DNA of 64,000 bases from an uncultured Oscillospiraceae bacterium (GTDB taxonomy: Bacteria; Bacillota; Clostridia; Oscillospirales; Oscillospiraceae). Below, piece after piece: positions 7,726 through 15,880 of this stretch; the stretch's first letter is position 1; each line of letters starts with the position of its first letter. Below the pieces are notes generated by a model that searched no databases, was not told the origin of the DNA, and saw only the letters and a list, made by a program, of their open reading frames with translations. The stretch covers positions 62,001 to 126,000 of the forward strand of contig CAKTPM010000001.1 in the NCBI GenBank assembly GCA_934591705.1, given 5' to 3'. The translations under genes and the position numbers were made by a program.

Positions 7726-7756
7726 GGTGTGGAAATTTGAGTTTGAGGTAAACACT

Positions 7757-8305
7757 ATGCAGCGTATTCGGGAAATGTGGAGCAGGCTGGATGTCGTCAG
7801 CCGCGTCATTCTCTTTTCCGGCCTTCTGTTGGCCATTGTCCTTCTGGTGCAGAAGATGGGCACCTCCGCCATCGCGGTGGTCGTCATCATGTGCTTTTTC
7901 ATACTCAACCACATCAGTCGCAGCAGCAAGACTGCCCACCGGCTCTATGGCACCATGTACTTCCACATGCCCGACGGGGAGATCGTGCCCCGGTACTTTG
8001 AGCTGGTGAAGTCCGAGTATCAGCACGGCAATATCAGCGGCTACAACGGCCGCCGGGTCACCCTGCGCTTCCGCTACACCCGCCAGGAGGAGGACGGCGT
8101 CCTGGACACCGGCTTTGGTCTGAAGGTCGAGACCCGGGGCTGCGAGGCCGCCAGGGAGCTGCTGCCCACCCTCAAGCGGGGGATGTTCCTCTCCGTCACC
8201 GGCCATCTCATCGCCCAGAGCAAGAGCTACTTCACCATCGGCGAGCTGGAGGACATCCGCATCATCCGGGAGGATGAGCTCTATGCCCTGATGCCCGAGA
8301 AGTAA
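7757..8305 (+). CDS. Small membrane-anchored protein of unknown function
   Basis: A 182-residue protein that I do not recognise. Two hydrophobic segments occupy about residues 14-31 and 36-50 (VILFSGLLLAIVLLV and SAIAVVVIMCFFIL) with a very short turn. A soluble part of about 130 residues follows, rich in beta-type segments (RVTLRFRYTRQEEDGVLDTGFGLKVE), probably cytoplasmic because Arg/Ser/Lys residues follow the second segment. ATG 7757 is chosen because GAGGT stands seven bases ahead; an upstream in-frame codon at 7652 lacks one. It sits between a divergent LysR gene and pduL and may share a transcript with pduL, as no terminator is seen between them. Confidence 0.65.
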   Translation: MQRIREMWSRLDVVSRVILFSGLLLAIVLLVQKMGTSAIAVVVIMCFFILNHISRSSKTAHRLYGTMYFHMPDGEIVPRYFELVKSEYQHGNISGYNGRRVTLRFRYTRQEEDGVLDTGFGLKVETRGCEAARELLPTLKRGMFLSVTGHLIAQSKSYFTIGELEDIRIIREDELYALMPEK

Positions 8306-8315
8306 GCCCGGCACC

Positions 8316-8345
8316 ATTCTGTCGTTCATTATTCTGTCGTTCATT
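8316..8345. repeat. Tandem 15-bp direct repeat
   Basis: ATTCTGTCGTTCATT occurs twice in a row between the membrane protein gene and the pduL ribosome-binding site. It looks like a local duplication. Confidence 0.85.
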
Positions 8346-8368
8346 ATTATGTAAAAGGAGATATACCC

Positions 8369-8932
8369 ATGAGCTTTATGATCGAAACTTCCGCCCGCCA
8401 CATCCACCTGACCCAGGAGACCGTGGAGAAGCTCTTCGGCAAGGGTTACCAGCTCACCAAGAAGAAGGATCTGAGTTATCCCGGCCAGTATGCCTGCAAT
8501 GAGCGCGTCACCATCGTAGGCCCCAAGAAGGAAATGTCCGGCGTGTCCATCCTGGGCCCCACCCGCAAGGCCGACCAGGTGGAGCTCTCCGGCACCGACG
8601 CCCGCACCCTGGGCATTGCCGCCCCCATCCGGGAGAGCGGCGATGTGAAGGGCTCCGGCGCCTGCAAGCTGGTGGGCCCCGCCGGTGAGGTGGAGCTGGC
8701 CGAAGGCGTCATCATCGCCAAGCGCCACCTGCACATCCTGGAGAACGACGCCAAGGAGCTGGGCGTGAAGGACAAGGAGATCATCCGCGTGGCCTGCGGC
8801 GGCGAGGGCCGCAAGCTCATCTTCGATGATGTTGTCGTCCGCGTGAATACCGACGGCGCCACCACTATGCACATCGACACCGATGAGGCCCAGGCCGCCG
8901 GCGCCCCCACTGAGGGCGAGCTCTTCCGCTGA
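8369..8932 (+). CDS. pduL: Phosphate propanoyltransferase (PduL-type phosphotransacylase)
   Basis: A 187-residue enzyme exchanging CoA for phosphate on short acyl groups (propionyl- or acetyl-CoA to the acyl phosphate). With an acyl kinase it yields ATP. The two halves of the PduL fold each carry a zinc-ligand histidine motif: ARHIHL at about residues 9-14 and KRHLHI at about residues 117-122. LGPTRKADQVELSGTDARTLGI is typical of the family. AAAGGAGATATACCC precedes the ATG. There are no microcompartment shell genes nearby and no obvious encapsulation peptide at the N-terminus, so it probably acts in the cytosol as a substitute for Pta. A strong terminator follows. Confidence 0.88.
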   Translation: MSFMIETSARHIHLTQETVEKLFGKGYQLTKKKDLSYPGQYACNERVTIVGPKKEMSGVSILGPTRKADQVELSGTDARTLGIAAPIRESGDVKGSGACKLVGPAGEVELAEGVIIAKRHLHILENDAKELGVKDKEIIRVACGGEGRKLIFDDVVVRVNTDGATTMHIDTDEAQAAGAPTEGELFR

Positions 8933-8953
8933 GCGATCCCCCAAAAACACTGT

Positions 8954-8989
8954 AAAAATCTGCCGCCCTCTCGGGCGGCAGATTTTTTT
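8954..8989 (+). terminator. Terminator of pduL
   Basis: AAATCTGCCGCCC pairs with GGGCGGCAGATTT around a TCTC loop and is followed by TTTT. Confidence 0.9.
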
Positions 8990-9021
8990 GCGGAAGCTCC
9001 CTTCCCTGCCTGTTTGCGCAA

Positions 9022-9055
9022 AAAACCTCCGGGGCTCTGGAGCCCCGGAGGTTTT
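9022..9055. terminator. Terminator of gdhA
   Basis: AAAACCTCCGGGGCT and AGCCCCGGAGGTTTT enclose CTGG. On the minus strand it stands 23 bases after the gdhA stop codon and has a T-tract. Confidence 0.85.
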
Positions 9056-9077
9056 ATCGGTTTTGGGAAGGCAGCGA

Positions 9078-10430
9078 TTAGAAGCAGCCCTGCTCCATCA
9101 TGGCCTCGGCGACCTTCTTGAAGCCGGCGATGTTGGCACCGGCCACCAGGTCGTAGCCCAGGCCGTACTCGGCAGCGGCCTCGGCGGACACGCGATGGAT
9201 GTTCTCCATCATGGTGTGCAGCTGGTGGTCGACCTCCTCGGCGGACCAGACCAGACGCTCGGAGTTCTGGGACATTTCCAGAGCGGAAACGCCCACGCCG
9301 CCGGCGTTAACGGCCTTGGAGGGAGCCACGATGATGTGCTTCTGCTGACGCAGGAAGTTCAGAGCATCGTTGGTGGTGGGCATATTGGCGACCTCGATGT
9401 AGTACTTCACGCCGGAAGCAGCGATCTTCTCAGCGGACTCCATCTTGACATCGTTCTGCATAGCGGCTGGCATGTAGACATCCACATCCTTGACACCCCA
9501 GCACTTCTCACCGGGAACGAACTCGCAGCCGAACTTGTCGGCATAGGGCTTGCAGTGCATGGGATCCTTGGCACGCATCTCCAGGATGAAGTTCAGCTTC
9601 TCGTCGGTGATGACGCCGTCGGGATCGTGGATATAGCCGTCGGGACCTGCGAAGTAGGTGACCTTGGCGCCCAACTGGGAGGCCTTCTTCATGATGCCCC
9701 AGCCCACATTGCCGTAGCCGGAGATGGCGATGCGCTTGCCATCGATGGAGTCATTCTCGTGCTTGAGAACCTCCTGCAGATAGTAGATAGCGCCGTAGCC
9801 GGTGGCCTCGGGACGGATGCGGGAGCCGCCGTAGGAGAAGCCCTTACCGGTGAGAACGCCGTTCTCCCAAACGCCCTTCAGGCGGCGATACTGACCGAAC
9901 AGGTAGCCGATCTCGCGGCCGCCCACGCCCATATCACCGGCGGGAACATCGACATCGGGCCCGATGTAGCGATAAAGAGCGGTCATATAGCTCTGGCAGA
10001 AGCGCATGACCTCAGCGTCGGACTTGCCGGCGGGGTCGAAGTCGGAGCCGCCCTTACCGCCGCCGATGGGCAGGCCGGTGAGACTGTTCTTGAAGGTCTG
10101 CTCAAAGCCCAGGAACTTGATGATGCCCTCGTAGACATTCTTCTGGAAACGAAGGCCGCCCTTGTAGGGGCCGATGGCGCCGTTGAACTGGCAGCGCCAG
10201 CCGCGGTTGGTGTGCCACTGACCGTTATCGTCGCACCATACCACGCGGAAGGTGAACATGCGCTCGGGCTCCACCATGCGGCCCAGCAGGTCTACCTTCT
10301 CATACTCGGGGTGCTTTTCGATCACGGGCTCCAGAGAAGTCAGGACCTCCTCAACGGTCTGGACGAACTCGGGCTCGTTGCCGTGCTTGGTGCGGACATT
10401 CTCCAGCACGCTTGCCAGATAAGCATTCAT
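9078..10430 (-). CDS. gdhA: NADP-type glutamate dehydrogenase
   Basis: A 450-residue cytoplasmic hexameric enzyme that joins ammonia and 2-oxoglutarate to make glutamate, or the reverse. Signature features are LPIGGGKGGSDFDP (with the catalytic Lys region), YMTALYRYIGPDVDVPAGDMGVG and the nucleotide-binding GYGNVGWG near the middle. Length and order match the hexameric GDH family, whose members of this type usually prefer NADPH. I choose ATG 10430; ATG 10436 is also possible, as GAGGAG at 10446-10441 suits either. It has its own terminator and stands alone between pduL and the phosphoribosyltransferase gene. Regulation is unclear apart from a short inverted repeat upstream. Confidence 0.93.
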   Translation of the reverse strand: MNAYLASVLENVRTKHGNEPEFVQTVEEVLTSLEPVIEKHPEYEKVDLLGRMVEPERMFTFRVVWCDDNGQWHTNRGWRCQFNGAIGPYKGGLRFQKNVYEGIIKFLGFEQTFKNSLTGLPIGGGKGGSDFDPAGKSDAEVMRFCQSYMTALYRYIGPDVDVPAGDMGVGGREIGYLFGQYRRLKGVWENGVLTGKGFSYGGSRIRPEATGYGAIYYLQEVLKHENDSIDGKRIAISGYGNVGWGIMKKASQLGAKVTYFAGPDGYIHDPDGVITDEKLNFILEMRAKDPMHCKPYADKFGCEFVPGEKCWGVKDVDVYMPAAMQNDVKMESAEKIAASGVKYYIEVANMPTTNDALNFLRQQKHIIVAPSKAVNAGGVGVSALEMSQNSERLVWSAEEVDHQLHTMMENIHRVSAEAAAEYGLGYDLVAGANIAGFKKVAEAMMEQGCF

Positions 10431-10464
10431 AATCATTTGCCTCCTCAAATATTATTCCAAAAGG

Positions 10465-10479
10465 AATTACGGTGTAATT
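10465..10479. promoter_or_regulatory. Inverted repeat upstream of gdhA
   Basis: AATTAC-GGT-GTAATT lies 35 bases before the gdhA start and could be an operator. The gap 10431-10667 otherwise shows no gene: it is AT-rich near gdhA, then CG-rich without clear structure. No convincing minus-strand promoter could be fixed. Confidence 0.3.
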
Positions 10480-10667
10480 ATGGCATACTCCGTCAATAGC
10501 GATGATAACACCTTTCCGGGTATTTCTCAAGAGCCGCGGCGCGAAATCCCCGACTTTACCCCGTAAAATTTCTGCCTCCTTTTTTGTGCATTTTGCCGCT
10601 TCCCTGCCTCCTCTGCTTACATAAGCAGCCCTGATGGCGTATATTTTTTCTTTTAGTGCCGGTGATA

Positions 10668-10696
10668 TTGACTTTTCCGAAAAGGAAATCTATAAT
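10668..10696 (+). promoter_or_regulatory. Promoter of the phosphoribosyltransferase gene
   Basis: TTGACT (10668-10673), a 17-base spacer and a perfect TATAAT (10691-10696). The spacer contains the inverted repeat CTTTT-CCG-AAAAG, which could be an operator. Confidence 0.8.
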
Positions 10697-10750
10697 GATC
10701 TTTGGCCCTGTGCCCACCCGATCGATTCAGCGAAAAGGAGAAAATATATC

Positions 10751-11308
10751 ATGACCTACACCATGACCATTGCCGGCCTGCAGCGGGAGCTCCCCATCTG
10801 CAAGGTGACGGAGGAGCTTTACATCGGCGCCTTCATCTGCTTCGGTGACGCGGAGATCACCGTAGCCGCCGCCCGGGATATGCTCAAGCGCCTGGAGGGC
10901 ATCGACTACGACTATCTCTTCACCGCCGAGGCAAAATCCATCCCCCTCATCCACGAGATGGCCCGGCAGTCCGGCGCGGAGAAGTACTTCATCGCCCGCA
11001 AGGGTCCCAAGGTCTATATGCCCGATCCCATCTCCGTGGCGGATCAGTCCATCACCACCCTGGCCCAGCAGATGCTCTATCTGGGCAGCGACGATGCCGC
11101 GCTCATCCGCGGTAAGAAGATCGTCATCATGGACGATGTCATCTCCACCGGCGGCAGTCTCAAGGCCATGGAGGCCCTGGTGCACAAGGCCGGCGGCGAG
11201 GTGGTGGCCAAGATCGCCGTGCTGGCCGAGGGCGCGGCAGCGGACCGCAAGGACATCATGTTCCTGGAAAAGCTCCCCGTGTTCAACGCCGACGGCACCG
11301 TGAAGTAA
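10751..11308 (+). CDS. Adenine phosphoribosyltransferase-like protein
   Basis: A 185-residue type I phosphoribosyltransferase. The PRPP-binding loop is KIVIMDDVISTGGSLKAMEAL (about residues 121-141), with the two acidic residues and small residues in place. The upstream EAKSIPLIHEMA and FIARKGPKVYMPDPI segments resemble adenine phosphoribosyltransferases, which turn adenine plus PRPP into AMP. AAGGAG stands before ATG 10751; a longer reading from 10634 lacks one and would place the promoter inside the gene. A purine role fits the adenine deaminase gene that follows, though each has its own control signals. It is more divergent than a standard apt, so xanthine or another base remains possible. 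Confidence 0.72.
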   Translation: MTYTMTIAGLQRELPICKVTEELYIGAFICFGDAEITVAAARDMLKRLEGIDYDYLFTAEAKSIPLIHEMARQSGAEKYFIARKGPKVYMPDPISVADQSITTLAQQMLYLGSDDAALIRGKKIVIMDDVISTGGSLKAMEALVHKAGGEVVAKIAVLAEGAAADRKDIMFLEKLPVFNADGTVK

Positions 11309-11323
11309 ATCGAGATCCCCCAG

Positions 11324-11359
11324 GGATGCACCGACATTCTGTCAGGTGCATCCTTTTTT
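11324..11359 (+). terminator. Terminator of the phosphoribosyltransferase gene
   Basis: GGATGCACC and GGTGCATCC enclose a 12-base loop and are followed by TTTTTT. Confidence 0.85.
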
Positions 11360-11463
11360 ATCTCCATTATTTCTGCTTATTTCTAAAAACTCGGCATAGA
11401 CAGGAGAAATAAATTGTGCTAATATGAGGAATCAATAAAATTTATTGTACGGAGGTAACGGAC

Positions 11464-13194
11464 ATGGCAGGTACAGAGAGCTATGCCGGCAAGATCAACC
11501 GGAAGCTGAACAAAAAGGCGCGCATCATTGAAGTGGCATCGGGCCGCCAGGCGGCAGACCTGGTGCTGAAGAATGCCACATATGTGAATGTTTTCTCCAA
11601 TGAGCTTTGCCATGGCGACATCGCCGTGGCGGAGGGCCTCATCGTAGGCATGGGGGAATACAGCGGCAATGTGGAGGTGGATGTCTCCGGCAAGATCGTC
11701 CTGCCCGGCTTTGTGGATGCCCACATCCATCTGGAGAGCTCCCTGGTGAACCCCAGTGAGTTCGCCCGGGCGGTGCTGCCCCACGGCACCACCACCGTCA
11801 TCACCGATCCCCACGAGATCACCAATGTCATGGGCACAGACGGCATCGACTACATGCTCCAGGCCACTGAGGATCTGCCGGTGGATGTGCGCTTTATGCT
11901 GCCCTCCTGCGTACCGGCCACCCCCATGGACGAGTCCGGCGCCAACCTGGACTACCGGGCCATCGACAGCTTCTATGAGCATCCCCGGGTCCAGGGCCTG
12001 GCGGAGATGATGAACGCCTATGGCGTCATCCACAACGACGCCGATGTGGTGGCCAAGATCGTGGCGGCCCAGGCCCATCACAAGAAGATCGACGGCCACG
12101 CCCCGGATCTGGTGGGCAACGACCTCAATGCCTATGTGGCGGCGGGGGTCTACTCCGACCATGAATGCCACGACCTCAACGATGCCATCGCCAAGCTCCA
12201 GCGGGGCCAGTTCATCATGATCCGGGAGGGCACCGCCGCCCGGAACCTGGAAGCCCTGGCTCCCCTGCTGTGCGACAAGTATGTGGAGCGGTGCATGTTC
12301 TGCACCGATGACAAGCACCCCAACGACCTGCTGGAGAAGGGCCACATCGACTACATCGTGAAAAGGGCCATCGCCCTGGGTGTGGAGCCCATCACCGCCA
12401 TCAAGGCGGCCTGCCACAATGCCGCCCGCTACTTCCTGCTGAATAACCGCGGCGCCATCGCCCCGGGCTATTTAGGGGACTTCGTCATCATCGACGACTT
12501 CCAGCATTTCCACATCGAGAAGGTCTACAAGAAGGGCGTTCTGATGTGCGAAAACGGCCGGGTCACCGATTTCCCCGCCCCGCAGATCGACCCCTACCTG
12601 GTGGAGCGGGCCCACCATACCTTCCATGTAAGCCCCCTCACCGCCGCCGACTTTGCCGACAGCCGCCCTCACGCCGTGCTGGGCATGGTGGACGGGGAGA
12701 TCACCACCACCGACTGCGGCTATACCGACCGCATCGACCTGGACTACGATGTGCTGAAGATCGCCGTCATCGAGCGGCATAAGAACACCCACCATATTGG
12801 ACTGGGCTTCATCCGGGGCTACGGCCTGAAGAGGGGCGCCGTGGCTACCTCCATCAGCCACGACAGCCACAACATCATCGTGGTGGGCACCAACGAGGAG
12901 GACATGGCCTTTGCCGTGAACCGGGTGGTGTCCCTCAACGGCGGCATCGTGGTGGCCGATGCCGGCCAGGTCACCGCCGAGGTGCCCCTGGCGGTGGCGG
13001 GCATCATGTCCGATGAGCCCCTGACGGTGGTGAATGAGAAGCTGGAAGCCGCCAAGGAAAATGCCTTTACAGCCGGCGTCAACCGCAATATTGACCCCTT
13101 CATGACCCTCAGCTTCATGGCCCTGCCGGTGATCCCCACCCTGCGTGTCACCACCCGGGGCGTCTTCGATGTCACCACCCAGCGCTACATTTGA
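11464..13194 (+). CDS. ade: Adenine deaminase
   Basis: A 576-residue amidohydrolase that deaminates adenine to hypoxanthine and ammonia in the cytoplasm. The metal-binding DAHIHLESS motif lies near residue 84. It is followed by GTTTVITDPHEITNVMG and the family-specific C-terminal domain with LDYDVLKIAVIERH and GFIRGYGLKRGA. Length matches B. subtilis AdeC. GGAGG stands seven bases before ATG 11464. Hypoxanthine made here could feed the molybdenum hydroxylase encoded at 2.4-5.9 kb, while the neighbouring phosphoribosyltransferase would compete for adenine. A hairpin terminator ends the gene. Confidence 0.95.
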   Translation: MAGTESYAGKINRKLNKKARIIEVASGRQAADLVLKNATYVNVFSNELCHGDIAVAEGLIVGMGEYSGNVEVDVSGKIVLPGFVDAHIHLESSLVNPSEFARAVLPHGTTTVITDPHEITNVMGTDGIDYMLQATEDLPVDVRFMLPSCVPATPMDESGANLDYRAIDSFYEHPRVQGLAEMMNAYGVIHNDADVVAKIVAAQAHHKKIDGHAPDLVGNDLNAYVAAGVYSDHECHDLNDAIAKLQRGQFIMIREGTAARNLEALAPLLCDKYVERCMFCTDDKHPNDLLEKGHIDYIVKRAIALGVEPITAIKAACHNAARYFLLNNRGAIAPGYLGDFVIIDDFQHFHIEKVYKKGVLMCENGRVTDFPAPQIDPYLVERAHHTFHVSPLTAADFADSRPHAVLGMVDGEITTTDCGYTDRIDLDYDVLKIAVIERHKNTHHIGLGFIRGYGLKRGAVATSISHDSHNIIVVGTNEEDMAFAVNRVVSLNGGIVVADAGQVTAEVPLAVAGIMSDEPLTVVNEKLEAAKENAFTAGVNRNIDPFMTLSFMALPVIPTLRVTTRGVFDVTTQRYI

Positions 13195-13209
13195 TCCCGC
13201 TCCCTTTGG

Positions 13210-13240
13210 CAGCCGCCGGTTTTCCGGCGGCTGTCTTTTT
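13210..13240 (+). terminator. Terminator of adenine deaminase gene
   Basis: CAGCCGCCGG-TTTT-CCGGCGGCTG followed by TCTTTTT. Confidence 0.9.
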
Positions 13241-13270
13241 GCGCCCGGCGGGGAGCAGGAGATTTTCTCC

Positions 13271-13299
13271 TTTTCTTTCCGGGGCAAATGGTGTATAAT
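13271..13299 (+). promoter_or_regulatory. Probable promoter of the ymfF-ymfH-lgt-folD run
   Basis: A perfect TATAAT at 13294-13299 stands 41 bases before the first start codon. The -35 region (TTTTCT at 13271) is poor, so the call rests on the -10 element and position. Confidence 0.4.
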
Positions 13300-13339
13300 A
13301 CATTCTGAATTTATATGCAAACACCAAGGAGGTATTTCT

Positions 13340-14611
13340 ATGATCCCCAACCGCAAGGAGCTCCTGCCGGAGGTCTATCTGACCTACCTGCCGGCCCATC
13401 GCTTCAAGACCTGCCTGCTCTCGGCCCATCTGGTCACCGGGCTGGATGCCTCCACGGCGTCCCTCAACGCGCTTTTGCCCGCCGTGCTGCGCCGGGGCAC
13501 CATGCGCTGCCCGGATATGCAGAGCTTGTCTGCTGCCCTGGACACTCTCTACGGCGCCACCATCGACTACACCCTGCGCAAGAAGGGGGAGCGGCAGTGC
13601 ATCGGCTTTGTAGCCAACTGCATCGACGACGCCTATGCCCCCGGCGGCGAGCAGCTTTTAGAGCCCCTGGCCCGGCTCTTGGGGGAGCTGCTCTTGGACC
13701 CCGTCACCCGGGGCGGCCGCTTCCTGAGCGAATATGTGGAGAGTGAAAAGAAAAATCTCACGGACGCCATCCGTGCCCTGCGCAACGACAAGCGGGACTG
13801 GGCAGATGTGCGGCTGATGCAGGAGATGTGCGCCCAGGAGCCCTACGGCGTGCTGCGCCTGGGCAGCGAGGAGGCCGTGGCCAAGCTCAACAACCAAAAG
13901 CTCTACGCCCACTATCAGCAGCTTCTGGCCTCCAGCCGCATCGAGATGTTCTACAGCGGCACCGCCCCCCTGGAGCGGGTGGAGGCCGCCATCCGCGACG
14001 CCTTTGCCATCCTGCCCCGGGGCCAGGTGCGGCACCTGGCGCCCATGGAGCGCCGGGCGGCTCCTGAGACCCCCCGCATCGTCACCGAGGCCATGGATGT
14101 CACCCAGGGGAAGCTCTCCATGGGCTGGCGCTGTGAGACCGACGACATCCCCGCCATGGTGATGGCCAATCTCCTCTTCGGCGGCACCAGCAACGCCAAG
14201 CTCTTTTTGAATGTCCGGGAAAAGCTCTCCCTCTGCTACTACGCCTCCAGCGCCTATGTCCGCAGCAAGGGCATTATGACCGTCTCCTCCGGCATTGAGG
14301 TGGAGGACTACGACCGCGCCTTGGCGGAGATCCTCCATCAGTGGGAGGAGATCAAGGAGGGCCATTGGGAGGCCTGGGAGCTGGAGGGGGCCCTGGCCAC
14401 CATGGCCTCCGGCCTGGAGGCGCTGCCGGATTCCCAGGGGGCCCTGGAGAACTTCTATCTGGGCCAGATCGCCACGGACTGCGATGAGACGGAACAGGAA
14501 TTCTTAGCCCGGCTCCGGGCCGTCACCCCGGAGCGCATCCGCGCCGCCGCCCGGTCCGCCAAGCTGGACACCGTTTACTTCCTGAAGGGAAAGGAGCAGA
14601 GCGTATGCTGA
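13340..14611 (+). CDS. YmfF-like M16 peptidase-family protein, inactive-type subunit
   Basis: A 423-residue cytoplasmic protein with the two-domain M16 (pitrilysin) fold. It lacks the HxxEH zinc motif in the expected N-terminal helix. Its partner encoded directly downstream has it, so the pair looks like a heterodimer with one non-catalytic subunit, as in other split M16 enzymes. In Bacillus the ymfF-ymfH pair has been linked to elongation factor P modification. The C-terminal half carries NLLFGGTSNAKLFLNVREKLSLCYYASS, a typical M16 C-terminal signature with an R/Y pair. AAGGAGG stands before ATG 13340. The end overlaps the next gene by seven bases. Confidence 0.8.
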   Translation: MIPNRKELLPEVYLTYLPAHRFKTCLLSAHLVTGLDASTASLNALLPAVLRRGTMRCPDMQSLSAALDTLYGATIDYTLRKKGERQCIGFVANCIDDAYAPGGEQLLEPLARLLGELLLDPVTRGGRFLSEYVESEKKNLTDAIRALRNDKRDWADVRLMQEMCAQEPYGVLRLGSEEAVAKLNNQKLYAHYQQLLASSRIEMFYSGTAPLERVEAAIRDAFAILPRGQVRHLAPMERRAAPETPRIVTEAMDVTQGKLSMGWRCETDDIPAMVMANLLFGGTSNAKLFLNVREKLSLCYYASSAYVRSKGIMTVSSGIEVEDYDRALAEILHQWEEIKEGHWEAWELEGALATMASGLEALPDSQGALENFYLGQIATDCDETEQEFLARLRAVTPERIRAAARSAKLDTVYFLKGKEQSVC

Positions 14612-15876
14612 AGAAATACCATCGCATCGGCGAGGAGGTCCACGAATTCACGCTGCCCAACGGTCTGGCCGTGCGGGTCGTGCCCAAGGAGGGCTTTCGC
14701 CGGAAATACGCCATGTTCGCCACCCGCTACGGCGGCATGGACATGCGCTTTGAAAGCGGCGGCACCTGGCTGGACACCCCTGCCGGCATTGCCCACTATC
14801 TGGAGCACAAGATGTTCGACACCGCCGAGGGCAACGCCCTGCAGGAGCTGGCCATGAACGGCGCTGAGCCCAACGCCTTTACCTCCAACGCCATCACCTG
14901 CTACTACTTCGACTGCACGGAGCGGTTCACGGAAAATCTCCGGATCCTTCTGTCCTTCGTGTCCGTTCCCTATTTCACCGACGAGAGCGTGGAGAAGGAG
15001 CAGGGCATCATCTCCCAGGAGATCCGCATGATCGAGGACAATCCCGAGTGGCAGGTCTACCGGCAGCTGATGCAGGCCCTCTACCACCACAGCCCTGTGA
15101 ATGTGCCCATCGCCGGCAGCGTGGAGAGCATCGCCCAAATCACCGCCCAGACCCTCTACGACTGCCACAGGGCGTTCTACACTCCGTCCAACATGTGCCT
15201 GGTGGTGGTGGGCGATGTGGATCCGCAGGAGGTGGCGGCCCTGGCCAAGGAGCTCCTGCCCACCGAAGGCGGCCCGGTCATTCCCCGGGACTACGGCCCC
15301 GAGGAGCCCCTCTCCCCTGCCCACGCCGAAAAGCGCTGCCGGATGGAGGTGGCCATGACCAGCTTTCTCGCGGGCTTCAAGTGCCCGCCCCAGCACGGCG
15401 GCGAGGCACAGCTTCGCAACAACCTCCTGGGCGAGCTGGCCTGCGACCTGCTGATGGGCGAGTCCAGCCCTCTCTACGCCAAGCTCTACGAGCAGGGCCT
15501 CATCAACGGCTCCTTCGGCAGCAGCTACGACCTTCTCCCCGGCGCCGCCTATGTCTACTTCGGCGGCGACAGCCCCGACCCCGGCGCCGTGACGAAGGCG
15601 GTGCTCTCCGAGGCCCGGCGCCTGGCCGCCGAGGGTGTGGACGCCGGTTATTACCAGCGCATCCGCAACGCCAACTTCGGCGGCGACCTCAAGGGGCTCA
15701 ACAGCTTTGAGAACATCGCCGTCTCCATGGTGGAGGGCCACTTCCACGGCTATGACGCCTATCGCTTCCCCGAGGCGTATGACAGCATCTCCCAGGAGGA
15801 CATCCTGGCCTTTATCCGGGAAAACTTCACCCGGGAGCACATGGCTGTCTCCATCATCGAGCCCAAGGAGGGATGA
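14605..15876 (+). CDS. YmfH-like M16 zinc peptidase, catalytic-type subunit
   Basis: A 423-residue M16-family protein with HYLEH at about residues 66-70, the inverted zinc-binding motif in which the two His bind zinc and Glu is catalytic. The downstream Glu-containing helix follows in the expected region (GIISQEIRMIEDNPEWQVY). The C-terminal domain retains SSPLYAKLYEQGLINGSFGSSYDL. It starts inside the stop region of the ymfF-like gene (ATG overlapping TGA by sharing bases), which suggests coupled translation and a 1:1 complex. Substrate unknown; in Firmicutes the pair is widely conserved. lgt begins five bases after the stop. Confidence 0.85.
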   Translation: MLKKYHRIGEEVHEFTLPNGLAVRVVPKEGFRRKYAMFATRYGGMDMRFESGGTWLDTPAGIAHYLEHKMFDTAEGNALQELAMNGAEPNAFTSNAITCYYFDCTERFTENLRILLSFVSVPYFTDESVEKEQGIISQEIRMIEDNPEWQVYRQLMQALYHHSPVNVPIAGSVESIAQITAQTLYDCHRAFYTPSNMCLVVVGDVDPQEVAALAKELLPTEGGPVIPRDYGPEEPLSPAHAEKRCRMEVAMTSFLAGFKCPPQHGGEAQLRNNLLGELACDLLMGESSPLYAKLYEQGLINGSFGSSYDLLPGAAYVYFGGDSPDPGAVTKAVLSEARRLAAEGVDAGYYQRIRNANFGGDLKGLNSFENIAVSMVEGHFHGYDAYRFPEAYDSISQEDILAFIRENFTREHMAVSIIEPKEG

Positions 15877-15880
15877 CCGC

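Noticed and set aside
8883..10499. 538-codon plus-strand frame opposite gdhA
   Set aside because: It overlaps the complete gdhA gene on the other strand, with low-complexity composition and no ribosome-binding site.
10431..10750. Purine riboswitch before the phosphoribosyltransferase or adenine deaminase genes
   Set aside because: I looked for the three-way junction and conserved loop sequences and saw none.
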